DNA of 64,000 nucleotides from assembly GCA_024235595.1 (NCBI GenBank), contig JACKMC010000005.1, positions 1 to 64,000 on the forward strand, in the 5' to 3' direction. Below the pieces are notes generated by a model. That model was not told where the DNA came from and did no database searches. It worked only from the letters and a program-made list of their open reading frames with translations. Position numbers and translations under genes: made by a program. This document shows positions 31,779-41,614 of this stretch, piece after piece; position 1 is the stretch's first letter, and the number at the start of each line of letters is the position of its first letter. The stretch is from Zoogloeaceae bacterium. Lineage in GTDB: Bacteria > Pseudomonadota > Gammaproteobacteria > Burkholderiales > Rhodocyclaceae.

Positions 31779-33152
31779 ATGGGTAGCAAGCTGCAACAAG
31801 CTGGTCTGGTATTCACAGGATTGTGTGCCGGTATTCTCATCAGCCTTAATTTCTCGGCCAACGCCGACAAGCCTGCGCCGGTGGCCTTGCCGGTCGAGGA
31901 GTTGCGCGCATTCGCCGATGTGTTCAACGCGATCAAGCAGGGCTATGTAGAACCGGTGGAGGACAAGAAACTGATCACCAGCGCGATCAGTGGCATGTTG
32001 TCCGGACTGGATCCGCACTCCGCCTACCTCGACGCCGACGCCTTCAAGGAATTGCAGGTCGGGACGCAGGGGCAATTCGGCGGTCTCGGGATCGAAGTCG
32101 GCATGGAGGACGGCTTCGTCAAGGTGATCTCGCCGATCGAGGATACGCCCGCGTTTCGTGCCGGGATCAAGGCGGGTGACTTGATCGTCAAGCTCGATGA
32201 CACCCCGGTCAAAGGCTTGAGTCTGGGCGATGCAGTCAAGCGAATGCGTGGCAAACCCAATACCAAGATAACGCTCACGATCGCGCGCAAGGGCGAGAGC
32301 AAGCCCCTGATCGTGGTTCTGAATCGCGAAGTCATCAAGGTGCAGAGCGTCAAGTCCAAGATGGTCGAGCCTGGCTACGGCTATGTGCGAGTGGTCCAGT
32401 TCCAGGAGGGCACGACGGGTTATCTCGTCCAGCATCTCGAGAAGCTCTACAAGGAAGGAGCGCTCAAGGGTCTGGTTCTGGATCTGCGCAACGATCCAGG
32501 TGGCCTGTTGCATGGCGCGGTCGGGGTTTCGGCAGCGTTCCTGCCTGCGAACGAACTGGTCGTGTCCACCGATGGGCGAACGGACGATGCCAAGCGCCGC
32601 TACCTCGCCTCTCCGGATGACTATCTGCGCGGCTCGCGTACCGACGTCCTGAGGGACTTGCCCGAAGGGGTCAAGAATGTGCCGATGGTGGTGCTGGTCA
32701 ATGGCGGCTCGGCGTCTGCATCGGAAATCGTCGCCGGTGCCCTCCAGGATCACAAGCGTGCGGTGGTAATGGGTACCCAGACCTTCGGCAAGGGCTCGGT
32801 GCAGACCATCCTGCCACTCAACAACAGCACGGCGATCAAGTTGACGACGGCACGCTACTACACGCCGAGCGGTCGTTCCATCCAGGCCAAGGGCATCGAG
32901 CCCGATATCGTGGTGGCCGAAACGCCGGACGGTCCGGTGCCGGAGCGGGTCCGAGAAGCTGACCTGGTCGGGCATCTGACCAACGACAAGGAAGCGGAAG
33001 CCAGGGACCCGAAAGAACCCGCGTCGGACTCCAAGCAGGACGAAGCGGATGCGCCGGCGGTGCGTTTCGAGTTTGCGGGCCCCGACGACCGGCAGCTCTC
33101 ACAGGCGGTCAGTCTTCTCAAGGGGCTCCAGATCATCCAGAATAAGCGGTGA
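31779..33152 (+). CDS. ctpA: Carboxyl-terminal processing serine protease (S41)
   Basis: 457 residues: signal/anchor (about 5-30), PDZ domain (about 95-180, IEDTPAFRAGIKAGDLIVKLD), then the S41 protease core. The Ser-Lys dyad is Ser313 in GGSASASEI and Lys338 in TFGKGSVQ, with Gln342. The C-terminal 70 residues are polar and low-complexity. It processes or degrades periplasmic proteins from their C-termini; in several bacteria CtpA trims cell-wall hydrolases, which fits the preceding envC. Confidence 0.95.
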   Translation: MGSKLQQAGLVFTGLCAGILISLNFSANADKPAPVALPVEELRAFADVFNAIKQGYVEPVEDKKLITSAISGMLSGLDPHSAYLDADAFKELQVGTQGQFGGLGIEVGMEDGFVKVISPIEDTPAFRAGIKAGDLIVKLDDTPVKGLSLGDAVKRMRGKPNTKITLTIARKGESKPLIVVLNREVIKVQSVKSKMVEPGYGYVRVVQFQEGTTGYLVQHLEKLYKEGALKGLVLDLRNDPGGLLHGAVGVSAAFLPANELVVSTDGRTDDAKRRYLASPDDYLRGSRTDVLRDLPEGVKNVPMVVLVNGGSASASEIVAGALQDHKRAVVMGTQTFGKGSVQTILPLNNSTAIKLTTARYYTPSGRSIQAKGIEPDIVVAETPDGPVPERVREADLVGHLTNDKEAEARDPKEPASDSKQDEADAPAVRFEFAGPDDRQLSQAVSLLKGLQIIQNKR

Positions 33153-33180
33153 GTTGCATTGACCAAGAGGCGGGACGACG

Positions 33181-33636
33181 ATGCGGCGCGAGACGGCCTA
33201 TAAGCTAGCGGGACGGCGACACGACCAGCATCACGGTGCGGTCGTGTCGGGGCTGCAGAAGGAGCGTGAAATCCGCTTTCGTCCCCTGCCTCCGAATCAG
33301 GTCGAGCAGGCTGCGCTTGCCTTGCGAGCGCTGCGGGGCCTGACGGTGCGGGAGGGGGCCAGGACCAGGTCCCTGATCGTGTCCTACTCGATTCTCGACT
33401 ACTCACTGGAGTCGATCGAACAGTCGCTCACGGATGCAGGCTTTCATCTGGACAATTCCTTGTATACGAAGCTTGTCCGCGCCCTTGTCTATTACGTCGA
33501 GAGTACGCAAAGGCACAATCTGAGCTCGCCCGAGCGCTTGATCAAGAAGTCGAACGAGGTGTACATCAAGGTCTACGACCAGCACCCCCACGGCGACCAT
33601 GACGACACCCCGCAGGAATTGCGCGACTACAAGTAA
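33181..33636 (+). CDS. Conserved hypothetical protein with His/Asp-rich tail
   Basis: 151 residues, no family I can name. Residues 35-90 (RPLPPNQVEQAALALRALRG, then TRSLIVSYSILDYSLESIEQ) have the alternation of a beta-alpha-beta, HMA-like ferredoxin fold but lack the CxxC metal motif. The C-terminus carries YDQHPHGDHDDTP, a likely metal-binding patch. There is no signal peptide or membrane segment. The start follows AAGAGGCGGG. It lies 28 bp after ctpA and 59 bp before the MoeB-like gene, in one apparent operon. A role in metal or sulfur-carrier handling is only a guess. Confidence 0.75.
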   Translation: MRRETAYKLAGRRHDQHHGAVVSGLQKEREIRFRPLPPNQVEQAALALRALRGLTVREGARTRSLIVSYSILDYSLESIEQSLTDAGFHLDNSLYTKLVRALVYYVESTQRHNLSSPERLIKKSNEVYIKVYDQHPHGDHDDTPQELRDYK

Positions 33637-33695
33637 CCCTTGCGCTGGCCGAAGCGAGCAGCCAGAACCCGCTTCCCCGTCGAGACGCCTACAAG

Positions 33696-34445
33696 ATGAA
33701 TGACCAGGAACTGCTTCGCTACAGCAGGCATATCCTGTTGCCGGAGATCGACATCGAAGGCCAGCAGGCAATCCTCGACGCTCGCGTACTCGTGCTCGGC
33801 GCCGGCGGCCTGGGCTCGCCTGCGGCAATGTATCTGGCGGCAGCAGGAGTCGGCACGATCGTCCTCTGTGATGGCGATACGGTGGATCTCACCAATCTCC
33901 AGAGGCAGATCCTGCATACCGAGGAGTCGGTGGGTACGAGCAAGGTGCTTTCAGGGGCCCAAACCCTCGGACGGCTCAATCCGCACGTCAGGGTGGAGGC
34001 GGTGGCCGCGCGTCTGGAGGGCGAGGCGCTCGAGGAGGCAGTCGGTCGCGCCGATCTTGTGCTGGACTGCAGTGACAACTTTGCAACCCGCCATGCGGTC
34101 AATCGAGCCTGTGTTCGCCATCGCAAGCCCTTGGTGTCCGGTGCGGCGATACGCTTCGACGGGCAACTCGCGGTGTTCGACTCGCGCCGGATGGACAGCC
34201 CTTGCTATCACTGCCTGTTTCCCGAAGGCGTCGATGTGGATGAAGTGCGCTGTGCAGTGATGGGTGTGTTCGCTCCCCTGACCGGGATTATCGGTACCAG
34301 TCAGGCGGCCGAGGCACTCAAGTTGATTGGCGGTTTCGGCGATCCGGCGGTCGGCCGCTTGATGCTGCTTGACGGACTGTCGATGGAGTGGCGCAGCATT
34401 CGTCTGGCTCGGGATCCCGAGTGCCCGGTGTGCCGGGGTAGCTGA
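33696..34445 (+). CDS. MoeB/ThiF-type sulfur-carrier adenylyltransferase
   Basis: 249 residues of the HesA/MoeB/ThiF family, which adenylate the C-terminal glycine of MoaD- or ThiS-like proteins. Nucleotide loop GAGGLGSPAAMYLAAAG (36-52), DLTNLQRQILH, the zinc cysteines CYHC and CPVC, and a cysteine in EVRCAVMGVFAPLTG. No rhodanese domain is attached. Whether it serves molybdopterin or thiamine synthesis cannot be told, since no moaD or thiS is nearby. It converges on ribD with 9 bp between stops. Confidence 0.93.
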   Translation: MNDQELLRYSRHILLPEIDIEGQQAILDARVLVLGAGGLGSPAAMYLAAAGVGTIVLCDGDTVDLTNLQRQILHTEESVGTSKVLSGAQTLGRLNPHVRVEAVAARLEGEALEEAVGRADLVLDCSDNFATRHAVNRACVRHRKPLVSGAAIRFDGQLAVFDSRRMDSPCYHCLFPEGVDVDEVRCAVMGVFAPLTGIIGTSQAAEALKLIGGFGDPAVGRLMLLDGLSMEWRSIRLARDPECPVCRGS

Positions 34446-34454
34446 CGCGATCCG

Positions 34455-35549
34455 TCAGTCTGCCCAGCGCGTCACGAGCCTCAGGTCCTGGCCTATTTGG
34501 CGCACGTCGTGGAAGCGCATTTTCCGACCGGCAGCGAGAGATTCGATTGCTGGCAGGTTGACCAGCCCGAGCGCGTCAGGGCCGAGCAGGGATGGGGCCA
34601 GGTAGAGCACCAGCTCATCGACACAGCCTTCGCGGACGAGCGAACCGTTGAGTCTGAAGCCCGCCTCGGCGAGCAATTCGTTGATTCCGCGCTCGGCAAG
34701 GCGCTGCATGAGGCGCGGCAGATCGACCTTGCCGCTGGGGTTCGGAAGTTCGATGATCTCGGCGCCATGCGCCTCGAGTACAGCGCGCCGACGTGGGTCT
34801 GCCTGGGCGCAGGCGATCAGCGTCCCGCCGCCATCCAGGATCCGTGCCTGCGGGGGCGTTTCGAGCCGGGCATCGATCACGATCCGCAGCGGCTGGCGTC
34901 GAGTCTCGATCGCGCGCACGGTGAGCTGAGGGTCGTCGTCCCGAACCGTGCCGATGCCGGTCAGAATGGCGCAGCTTCGAGCGCGCCAGCGGTGGCCGTC
35001 GCGACGCGCCTCAGGCCCGGTTATCCACTGGCTGCTGCCGTTTGCGAGGGCGGTACGGCCATCAAGGCTGGCGGCAGTCTTCAGCCGCACCCAGGGCCTG
35101 CTGCGCGTCATGCGTGAGACGAAGCCGATGTTGAGTTCGCGGGCCGCGTCTTCGAGCAAGCCGCTGCGAACCTCGACCCCGGCTGCGCGGAGTTGCTCGA
35201 GCCCCCGTCCGGAGACCTTTGGATTTGGATCCTGCATTGCGCTTACCACGGCGTGGATCCCGGCCCTGATCAGGGCATCGGCGCAGGGCGGCGTGCGCCC
35301 ATGGTGGGCGCACGGTTCGAGGGTGACATAGGCCGTCGCTCCCCGCGCCTTGTCGCCGGCTTCAGCCAGGGCATGGACTTCGGCGTGCGGTTCGCCGGCG
35401 AACCGATGCCAGCCTTCGCCGACGATCTTGCCGTCCCGGACGATGACGCAACCTACACGTGGATTGGGTGAGGTGGTGAGCAGGCCCCGCTCGGCGAGAC
35501 GCAGCGCACGGGCCATATGGGCGTGGTCGGAAGCGGAAAAGCCCGGCAT
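34455..35549 (-). CDS. ribD: Bifunctional riboflavin deaminase/reductase RibD
   Basis: Deaminates and then reduces the pyrimidine intermediate of riboflavin synthesis. 364 residues: the deaminase domain (1-145) with zinc motif HAEVHAL and EPCAHHGRTPPCADAL, and the reductase domain (about 150-364) with VRLKTAASLDGRTAL and LLAEAGFRLNGSLV. It starts 9 bp after nrdR and shares its transcript, a common pairing. Confidence 0.98.
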   Translation of the reverse strand: MPGFSASDHAHMARALRLAERGLLTTSPNPRVGCVIVRDGKIVGEGWHRFAGEPHAEVHALAEAGDKARGATAYVTLEPCAHHGRTPPCADALIRAGIHAVVSAMQDPNPKVSGRGLEQLRAAGVEVRSGLLEDAARELNIGFVSRMTRSRPWVRLKTAASLDGRTALANGSSQWITGPEARRDGHRWRARSCAILTGIGTVRDDDPQLTVRAIETRRQPLRIVIDARLETPPQARILDGGGTLIACAQADPRRRAVLEAHGAEIIELPNPSGKVDLPRLMQRLAERGINELLAEAGFRLNGSLVREGCVDELVLYLAPSLLGPDALGLVNLPAIESLAAGRKMRFHDVRQIGQDLRLVTRWAD

Positions 35550-35558
35550 GATGAGGCG

Positions 35559-36035
35559 TCAGCTCTTCGTTGTGCGGCTTGCCCGAGGACGTGAGATCTC
35601 CCGGATCACTTCGGAAAATTCATCCACATCCTCGAAATTTCGATAGACCGAGGCGTAGCGAATGTAACCGACCTTGTCGAGCTTGCGCAGCTCGCGCATG
35701 ACCTGTTCGCCGAGTTGCTTGGAAGGCAGCTCCCGCTCACCCAAAGACAGGAGGCGCTCCTCGATACGATTGATCGCCGCCTCGACGCTTTCGGCCATCA
35801 CCGGGCGCTTGCGCAGGGCGAGCTTCATGCTTGCCACCAGCTTGTTGCGGTCGAACTCGGTGCGACTGCCGTTGCGCTTGATGATCTGCGGCATCTTGAG
35901 GTCGATACGCTCGTAGGTCGTAAATCGCTTGTCGCAGCGCATGCACCGGCGACGGCGCCGGACGGTGTCCCCTTCCTCGTTCTCGCGAGTGTCGGTCACC
36001 TGGGTGGAGAGTTCTCCGCAGAAAGGGCACTTCAT
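35559..36035 (-). CDS. nrdR: Ribonucleotide reductase repressor NrdR
   Basis: An ATP/dATP-sensing repressor of nrd genes. 158 residues: the zinc ribbon CPFC (3-6)...CMRC (31-34) and an ATP-cone (about 48-138, IIKRNGSRTEFDRNKLVASM). No NrdR box pair was recognised next to the gene. It lies between glyA and ribD, the usual order. Confidence 0.98.
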   Translation of the reverse strand: MKCPFCGELSTQVTDTRENEEGDTVRRRRRCMRCDKRFTTYERIDLKMPQIIKRNGSRTEFDRNKLVASMKLALRKRPVMAESVEAAINRIEERLLSLGERELPSKQLGEQVMRELRKLDKVGYIRYASVYRNFEDVDEFSEVIREISRPRASRTTKS

Positions 36036-36101
36036 CCGAGCCGTTCCGTTAGGGGGGCGCGAAACGCGGTCCGGATAGCCATCACCGCCCCGAGTTGCCG
36101 A

Positions 36102-37352
<1,251 letters not shown>

Positions 37353-37433
37353 GGATGGTGCTCTCGAATGGGGCAGGGATAAATGCGAATAATATCATGC
37401 GCAAACGCTGCAAAGGGCCTGCCGGAAGGTGCT

Positions 37434-38072
37434 TCAGGCGTTGGGAAGTTCATCGCGCGCTTGATCCAGATGGGCTTGCTGGGCCCAGGCCTCGAGTTGC
37501 CAGGAGCCGTTCTCACAGGCGATCCAGTTGAGGGCTGCATTCGGGATCGAAAAGTCCCGGGGGGCTCCGAGCGGCTTGCCCGCGGCAAGGCGATGCGCGA
37601 TATCGAGCACCCCACCGTGCGTGACAACCAGGATGCTCTTGCCACGATGGCGTTGGGCGAGGGCGCACAGAGCGTCGACGATCCGCAGCGAGAAGGTGTC
37701 GAGGCTTTCACCCCCGCCGGGAATCGGGAATGCGAGTTCGCGGGCCTTGAAGCGCGCGTAGGCTTGCGGGTGCTGCAGTTCTGCCTCGCCATAGGTGAGA
37801 CCTTGGAAGGCGCCGTAATTGCGCTCCCGCAGTGCTTCCGAGGTTTGCAATCGCAGACCGAGGCGCTCGGCCGCAAGTGCCGCCGTTGCCTTGGCTCGCA
37901 CGAGGTCGCTGCTGTAGACCGCCTCGAAACGGTGTCCCGAGAGCGCATCGGCGGTGGCGAGTGCCTGCTCGCGCCCGCGTGCGTTGAGTGCGATGTCGAG
38001 GTGCCCCTGGAGGCGCCGCTCGACGTTCCAGCCGGTTTCCCCGTGCCGGACGAGACACAGACGTGTCCTCAT
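37434..38072 (-). CDS. Histidine phosphatase family protein
   Basis: 212 residues of the branch-1 histidine phosphatases: LVRHGETGWN (catalytic His), ERNYGAFQGLTYGEAE, IPGGGESLDTF and LVVTHGGVLDIAH. It could be an alpha-ribazole phosphatase (CobC), a GpmB-like enzyme or a sugar phosphatase; nothing nearby decides. The start at 38072 (MRTRLCLVRHG) is preferred to an ATG 17 codons upstream. Confidence 0.9.
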   Translation of the reverse strand: MRTRLCLVRHGETGWNVERRLQGHLDIALNARGREQALATADALSGHRFEAVYSSDLVRAKATAALAAERLGLRLQTSEALRERNYGAFQGLTYGEAELQHPQAYARFKARELAFPIPGGGESLDTFSLRIVDALCALAQRHRGKSILVVTHGGVLDIAHRLAAGKPLGAPRDFSIPNAALNWIACENGSWQLEAWAQQAHLDQARDELPNA

Positions 38073-38256
38073 CGATTGCTCCACGGTGCGCAACGACGTC
38101 CGAAAGGCGCTGTTGTGCACCAAGTATTTTGGGGCGTTAAGCGTTTCCCCTGATTTATCGAATCGGCGGGGCGTCCATAATGCGAAGCCAAGCGGCCAGT
38201 CGGGGAACGACCCGTGCCCGAGGCGGCCATTGTAATCGGTAGAGGAGACTCAAACA

Positions 38257-38829
38257 GTGTCATTCCTTCTTGGACTTTCCAGAGCCATAGACTGGCTCAA
38301 TGACCTCGTCGGCCGGAGCGCGATCTGGCTGGTGCTGGTGGCCACCCTGATAAGCGCGGGCAACGCCTTCAGCCGCTATGGCTTCAGCATGAGCTCGAAT
38401 GCGATGCTAGAGGTTCAGTGGTACCTGTACTCGGCAGTTTTTCTGCTGTGTTCCGGCTACACCTTCATGCGCAATGAGCACGTGAGGATCGATCTGGTCT
38501 CGAACCGCCTGTCCGCACGGGGGCGCAACTGGGTGGATATTGTCGGAATCGTGGTGTTCCTGTTGCCGGTGGCTTCGATGATCGTGTGGATGTCCTGGCC
38601 CTCGTTCGTGGATTCATACGTGACCGGAGAACAATCCTCGAATGCGGGAGGGCTCGTTCGCTGGCCGGTGCGTCTGCTGATCCCGGTCGGGTTCTCGCTG
38701 CTCGGCCTCCAGGCAATTTCCGAGTTGATCAAGCGGGCGGCGTTTCTGACTGGTCATGGACCTGACCCGATCGCATTGAGTGGGCACTCGCCGATCGAGA
38801 TCCCGGAACAACTGGGAGCCTCGAAATGA
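38257..38829 (+). CDS. TRAP transporter small permease (DctQ-type)
   Basis: 190 residues with four membrane helices (about 20-40, 50-72, 90-112, 130-160); the loop RNEHVRIDLVSNRLSARGR is the family signature. The start is GTG (38257) after AGAGGAG. It overlaps the large permease by 4 bp. No periplasmic binding protein (DctP) gene is in the window, so the substrate is unknown. Confidence 0.92.
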   Translation: MSFLLGLSRAIDWLNDLVGRSAIWLVLVATLISAGNAFSRYGFSMSSNAMLEVQWYLYSAVFLLCSGYTFMRNEHVRIDLVSNRLSARGRNWVDIVGIVVFLLPVASMIVWMSWPSFVDSYVTGEQSSNAGGLVRWPVRLLIPVGFSLLGLQAISELIKRAAFLTGHGPDPIALSGHSPIEIPEQLGASK

Positions 38830-40439
38830 TGCAGTTCGCGATCGACAATATGGCGCCCCTGATGTTCGGGTCGCTGATCTTTTTCCTGTTGAGCGGGTTC
38901 CCCGTTGCGTTTGCACTTGCCGCCAACGGACTCTTCTTCGGGTTTATCGGGATCGAACTCGGGCTTCTGACGCCGGCCCTGCTGCAGGCCCTGCCTGAGC
39001 GCGTCCTCGGGATCATGGCCAACGATACCTTGCTGGCGATTCCGTTCTTCACCTTCATGGGCATCATCCTCGAGCGCAGCGGCATGGCAGAGGATCTGCT
39101 TGAATCCGCAGGGCAGTTGTTCGGTCCGATCCGTGGGGGTATCACCTACGCGGTGATCATCGTCGGCGCGCTGCTCGCCGCCACGACCGGCGTGGTTGCC
39201 GCTTCGGTGATTTCGATGGGCCTGATCTCGCTTCCGGTGATGCTGCGCTACGGCTACTCGCGCGAGGTCGCTTCGGGGGTCATCTGTGCTTCGGGAACCC
39301 TTGCTCAGATCATTCCTCCCTCGCTGGTGCTGATCGTGCTGGCGGATGTGCTGGGCGTGTCGGTCGGCGATGCCTACGCAGGGGCAATCCTCCCTTCGCT
39401 GATGCTGGTTGCAATGCTCGTCGGGTACATCCTGATCCTGTCGATCTTCAAGCCCGAGATGGTGCCGGCCTTGCCGCCCGAGGCGAGAACCTTGCGCGGT
39501 GCCGCATTGTTCAAAAGCGTCATGATCGCGATGGTGCCGCCAGTGGTGCTGATCTTCCTGGTGCTCGGCACCATTTTCATCGGCCTTGCGACGCCGACCG
39601 AGGGCGGTGCAATGGGCGCGACGGGCGCGCTCATCCTGGCGGGCGTGCGACGCCGGCTGTCGATGGAGGTTGTGCGTGGTGCCCTCGAGACCACTGCAAA
39701 GCTGGCGACCTTCGTGATGTTCATCCTGATCGGCTCGACGGTGTTCGCGCTGACCTTCCGGGCAGTGAATGGTGACCTCTGGGTGGAACACCTGTTCAGT
39801 CTGGTGCCGGGCGGCCAGGTCGGTTTCCTGATCGTCGTCAGCCTGCTGGTCTTCGTGCTCGGCTTCTTCATCGACTTCTTCGAGATCGCCTTTATCCTGC
39901 TGCCCCTGTTCGGTCCGGTGGCCGAGAAGCTGGGCATTGACATGGTGTGGTTCCTGGTGCTCATCGGCATGAACATGCAGACCTCGTTCCTTACGCCACC
40001 GTTTGGATTCGCGCTGTTCTACCTGCGAAGCGTGGCGCCGGTGGCGGACTACGATGACGCCGTTTCCGGCAAGCGCATCGCTGGTATCAAGACGACGATG
40101 ATCTACCGGGGCGTCATTCCGTTCATCGTGATCCAGTTGATCGCGCTTGCGGTGATCTTCATTTTCCCGGAACTGGTGTCGGCTGAACTCGAACCCAAGA
40201 AGAAGATCGATCTGGATACGATCGAGATCAATGTGGACAGCTACGATACCGGCGGTGGCGGCGGGTACGGCGCGGGCTATGGCGGCGGCACGCCGGGATT
40301 CGCCTTGCCGGAGCCTGCCATTCCCGGAGCGGAAGACTCACCGCCTGCGGCGCCTCAGGAGGAGAGCGCCGCGCCGGCCGAGCCGGATCCGAACCAGATG
40401 CTGATGGATGCCTTGAAGGAAGGCGCCAAGAAGAAATAG
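38826..40439 (+). CDS. TRAP transporter large permease (DctM-type) with Gly-rich C-terminal tail
   Basis: 537 residues. The first about 450 form the DctM membrane domain, many hydrophobic helices with GVVAASVISMGLISLPVM and SGTLAQIIPPSLVLIVLADV. From residue 454 an 84-residue tail follows: a charged stretch (EPKKKIDLDTIE), a glycine/tyrosine run (TGGGGGYGAGYGGG), then Pro/Ala/Glu-rich sequence ending in EGAKKK. Such a tail is unusual for DctM. A strong terminator follows, so dctQ-dctM form a two-gene unit. Confidence 0.93.
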   Translation: MMQFAIDNMAPLMFGSLIFFLLSGFPVAFALAANGLFFGFIGIELGLLTPALLQALPERVLGIMANDTLLAIPFFTFMGIILERSGMAEDLLESAGQLFGPIRGGITYAVIIVGALLAATTGVVAASVISMGLISLPVMLRYGYSREVASGVICASGTLAQIIPPSLVLIVLADVLGVSVGDAYAGAILPSLMLVAMLVGYILILSIFKPEMVPALPPEARTLRGAALFKSVMIAMVPPVVLIFLVLGTIFIGLATPTEGGAMGATGALILAGVRRRLSMEVVRGALETTAKLATFVMFILIGSTVFALTFRAVNGDLWVEHLFSLVPGGQVGFLIVVSLLVFVLGFFIDFFEIAFILLPLFGPVAEKLGIDMVWFLVLIGMNMQTSFLTPPFGFALFYLRSVAPVADYDDAVSGKRIAGIKTTMIYRGVIPFIVIQLIALAVIFIFPELVSAELEPKKKIDLDTIEINVDSYDTGGGGGYGAGYGGGTPGFALPEPAIPGAEDSPPAAPQEESAAPAEPDPNQMLMDALKEGAKKK

Positions 40440-40457
40440 CCGTGGTTCGAGCAATAG

Positions 40458-40487
40458 AGAACGGCCCCGCAAGAGCGGGGCCGTTCT
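40458..40487 (+). terminator. Intrinsic terminator of the TRAP operon
   Basis: A perfect 13-bp stem AGAACGGCCCCGC/GCGGGGCCGTTCT with an AAGA loop, followed by TTTC. A second, weaker stem (GGGGCG/CGCCCC, 40496-40516) lies before the convergent CitE-like gene's stop. Confidence 0.85.
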
Positions 40488-40535
40488 TTCATTGCGGGGC
40501 GCAAAAGCTTCGCCCCCGGATCGCTGCGGCAGCGT

Positions 40536-41528
40536 TCAGTCGAAGAATCGCCCGGACACGACCGGATCGAGATCGGCGCCCGTGGCGCGGGCACGCTTGA
40601 GCAACTCCCAGTAGTATCGATAGGAGGCGCGATCGTGGAGCTTGCCGGCATGCTGGATCGGGCCCCAGTCGGCATCCTGGGCGGCGCAAAGGATCGCGGC
40701 CGCTTCGCTGGTCTCGCCAAAATCCGGTCGCATCGCTTCCAGGATCGGTCGAATCTGATTCGGATGGATGCTCCACATCCGCATGAATCCGAACTCGCGT
40801 CGTGCCCGTTCGGCATCGTGGCGGATGTAATCCGTATCCTTGAGCTCCGTGGTCACGTTGTGCGAGGGCACGACGCCGGCGCCGAGCGCGGCGGCGGAGA
40901 TCTCGCACTTCGCGCGGACCACGAGCGGGTGCTCGAATTGCCCGGGGCTGCGCATCGCCGAGCCGGGAATCGCGCCGTGGTGGGCGCTGACGAAATCCAT
41001 CAGGCCGAAGTCGATCGACTCGACGCCTTCCATGGCGGCAATCTCCCACACCTCCCGCAAGGCACCATGGGTCTCGATCAGGACGTGCACCGGAATCCGG
41101 CCTTGCTGCCCTTGCCGCGCCTCGAGTGAGCGCAGTGCCGCGATCTGTCGGCTCACGTCGGCTGCGCTGCGCGGTTTCGGCAGCGTCAGGAATGCAAGTC
41201 GCTCGCCGGCGCCGGCGAGGAGTATCTCGAGATCGGCTTCCCAGTGCGGGTGGGTGACATCGTGGATTCGGGCGCCCATTCGGCCGAACCGATTCTCGGC
41301 GCCGGCGATCAGCTCTGCGCAAAGCCGGGCGTGTTCGGCTTCGGCGCCGGCCCGCGCACCGTCTTCGCAGTCGCAGGTGATATCGAAGTAGGGGCCGATC
41401 TCCTCCTGCAGCAGCAAGGCTTTGCGAATCAACTTCTCGCTGCCTGCATAGTGGTCCACTGCGGGCAGGATGGGGAACGGAGACTCTCCCTCGAAAAGGA
41501 TGTCTTCGGGATGCATCCGGTCTGACAT
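40536..41528 (-). CDS. HpcH/HpaI-family, CitE-like CoA-ester lyase
   Basis: 330 residues with the TIM-barrel CitE fold: ITCDCEDGARAGAEAEHARL (about 50-70), LAFLTLPKPRSA, HVLIETHGALREVWEIA (catalytic Glu) and SIDFGLMDFVSAHHG (metal-binding Asp). Relatives cleave malyl-, citramalyl- or citryl-CoA. No citrate-lyase alpha or ACP subunit is nearby, so it is not a citrate lyase complex; a malyl-CoA or citramalyl-CoA lyase is more likely. The start at 41528 (MSDRMHPEDILFEGE) is the first with family sequence. It follows mdh on the same strand, separated by a terminator. Confidence 0.88.
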   Translation of the reverse strand: MSDRMHPEDILFEGESPFPILPAVDHYAGSEKLIRKALLLQEEIGPYFDITCDCEDGARAGAEAEHARLCAELIAGAENRFGRMGARIHDVTHPHWEADLEILLAGAGERLAFLTLPKPRSAADVSRQIAALRSLEARQGQQGRIPVHVLIETHGALREVWEIAAMEGVESIDFGLMDFVSAHHGAIPGSAMRSPGQFEHPLVVRAKCEISAAALGAGVVPSHNVTTELKDTDYIRHDAERARREFGFMRMWSIHPNQIRPILEAMRPDFGETSEAAAILCAAQDADWGPIQHAGKLHDRASYRYYWELLKRARATGADLDPVVSGRFFD

Positions 41529-41566
41529 GGCGACTCCTTCGGTAGCCTGGTTCGCGAGGATGAAAA

Positions 41567-41588
41567 ACGGGGGCGTTGCCGCCCCCGT
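41567..41588 (-). terminator. Intrinsic terminator of mdh
   Basis: On the minus strand a 9-bp stem ACGGGGGCG/CGCCCCCGT with a 4-nt loop is followed by TTTTTCATCC. It stands about 27 bp after the mdh stop and before the CitE-like gene, so mdh is probably monocistronic. Confidence 0.8.
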
Positions 41589-41614
41589 CGAGTTCAAGCT
41601 CCGTTAGCGCAGGA

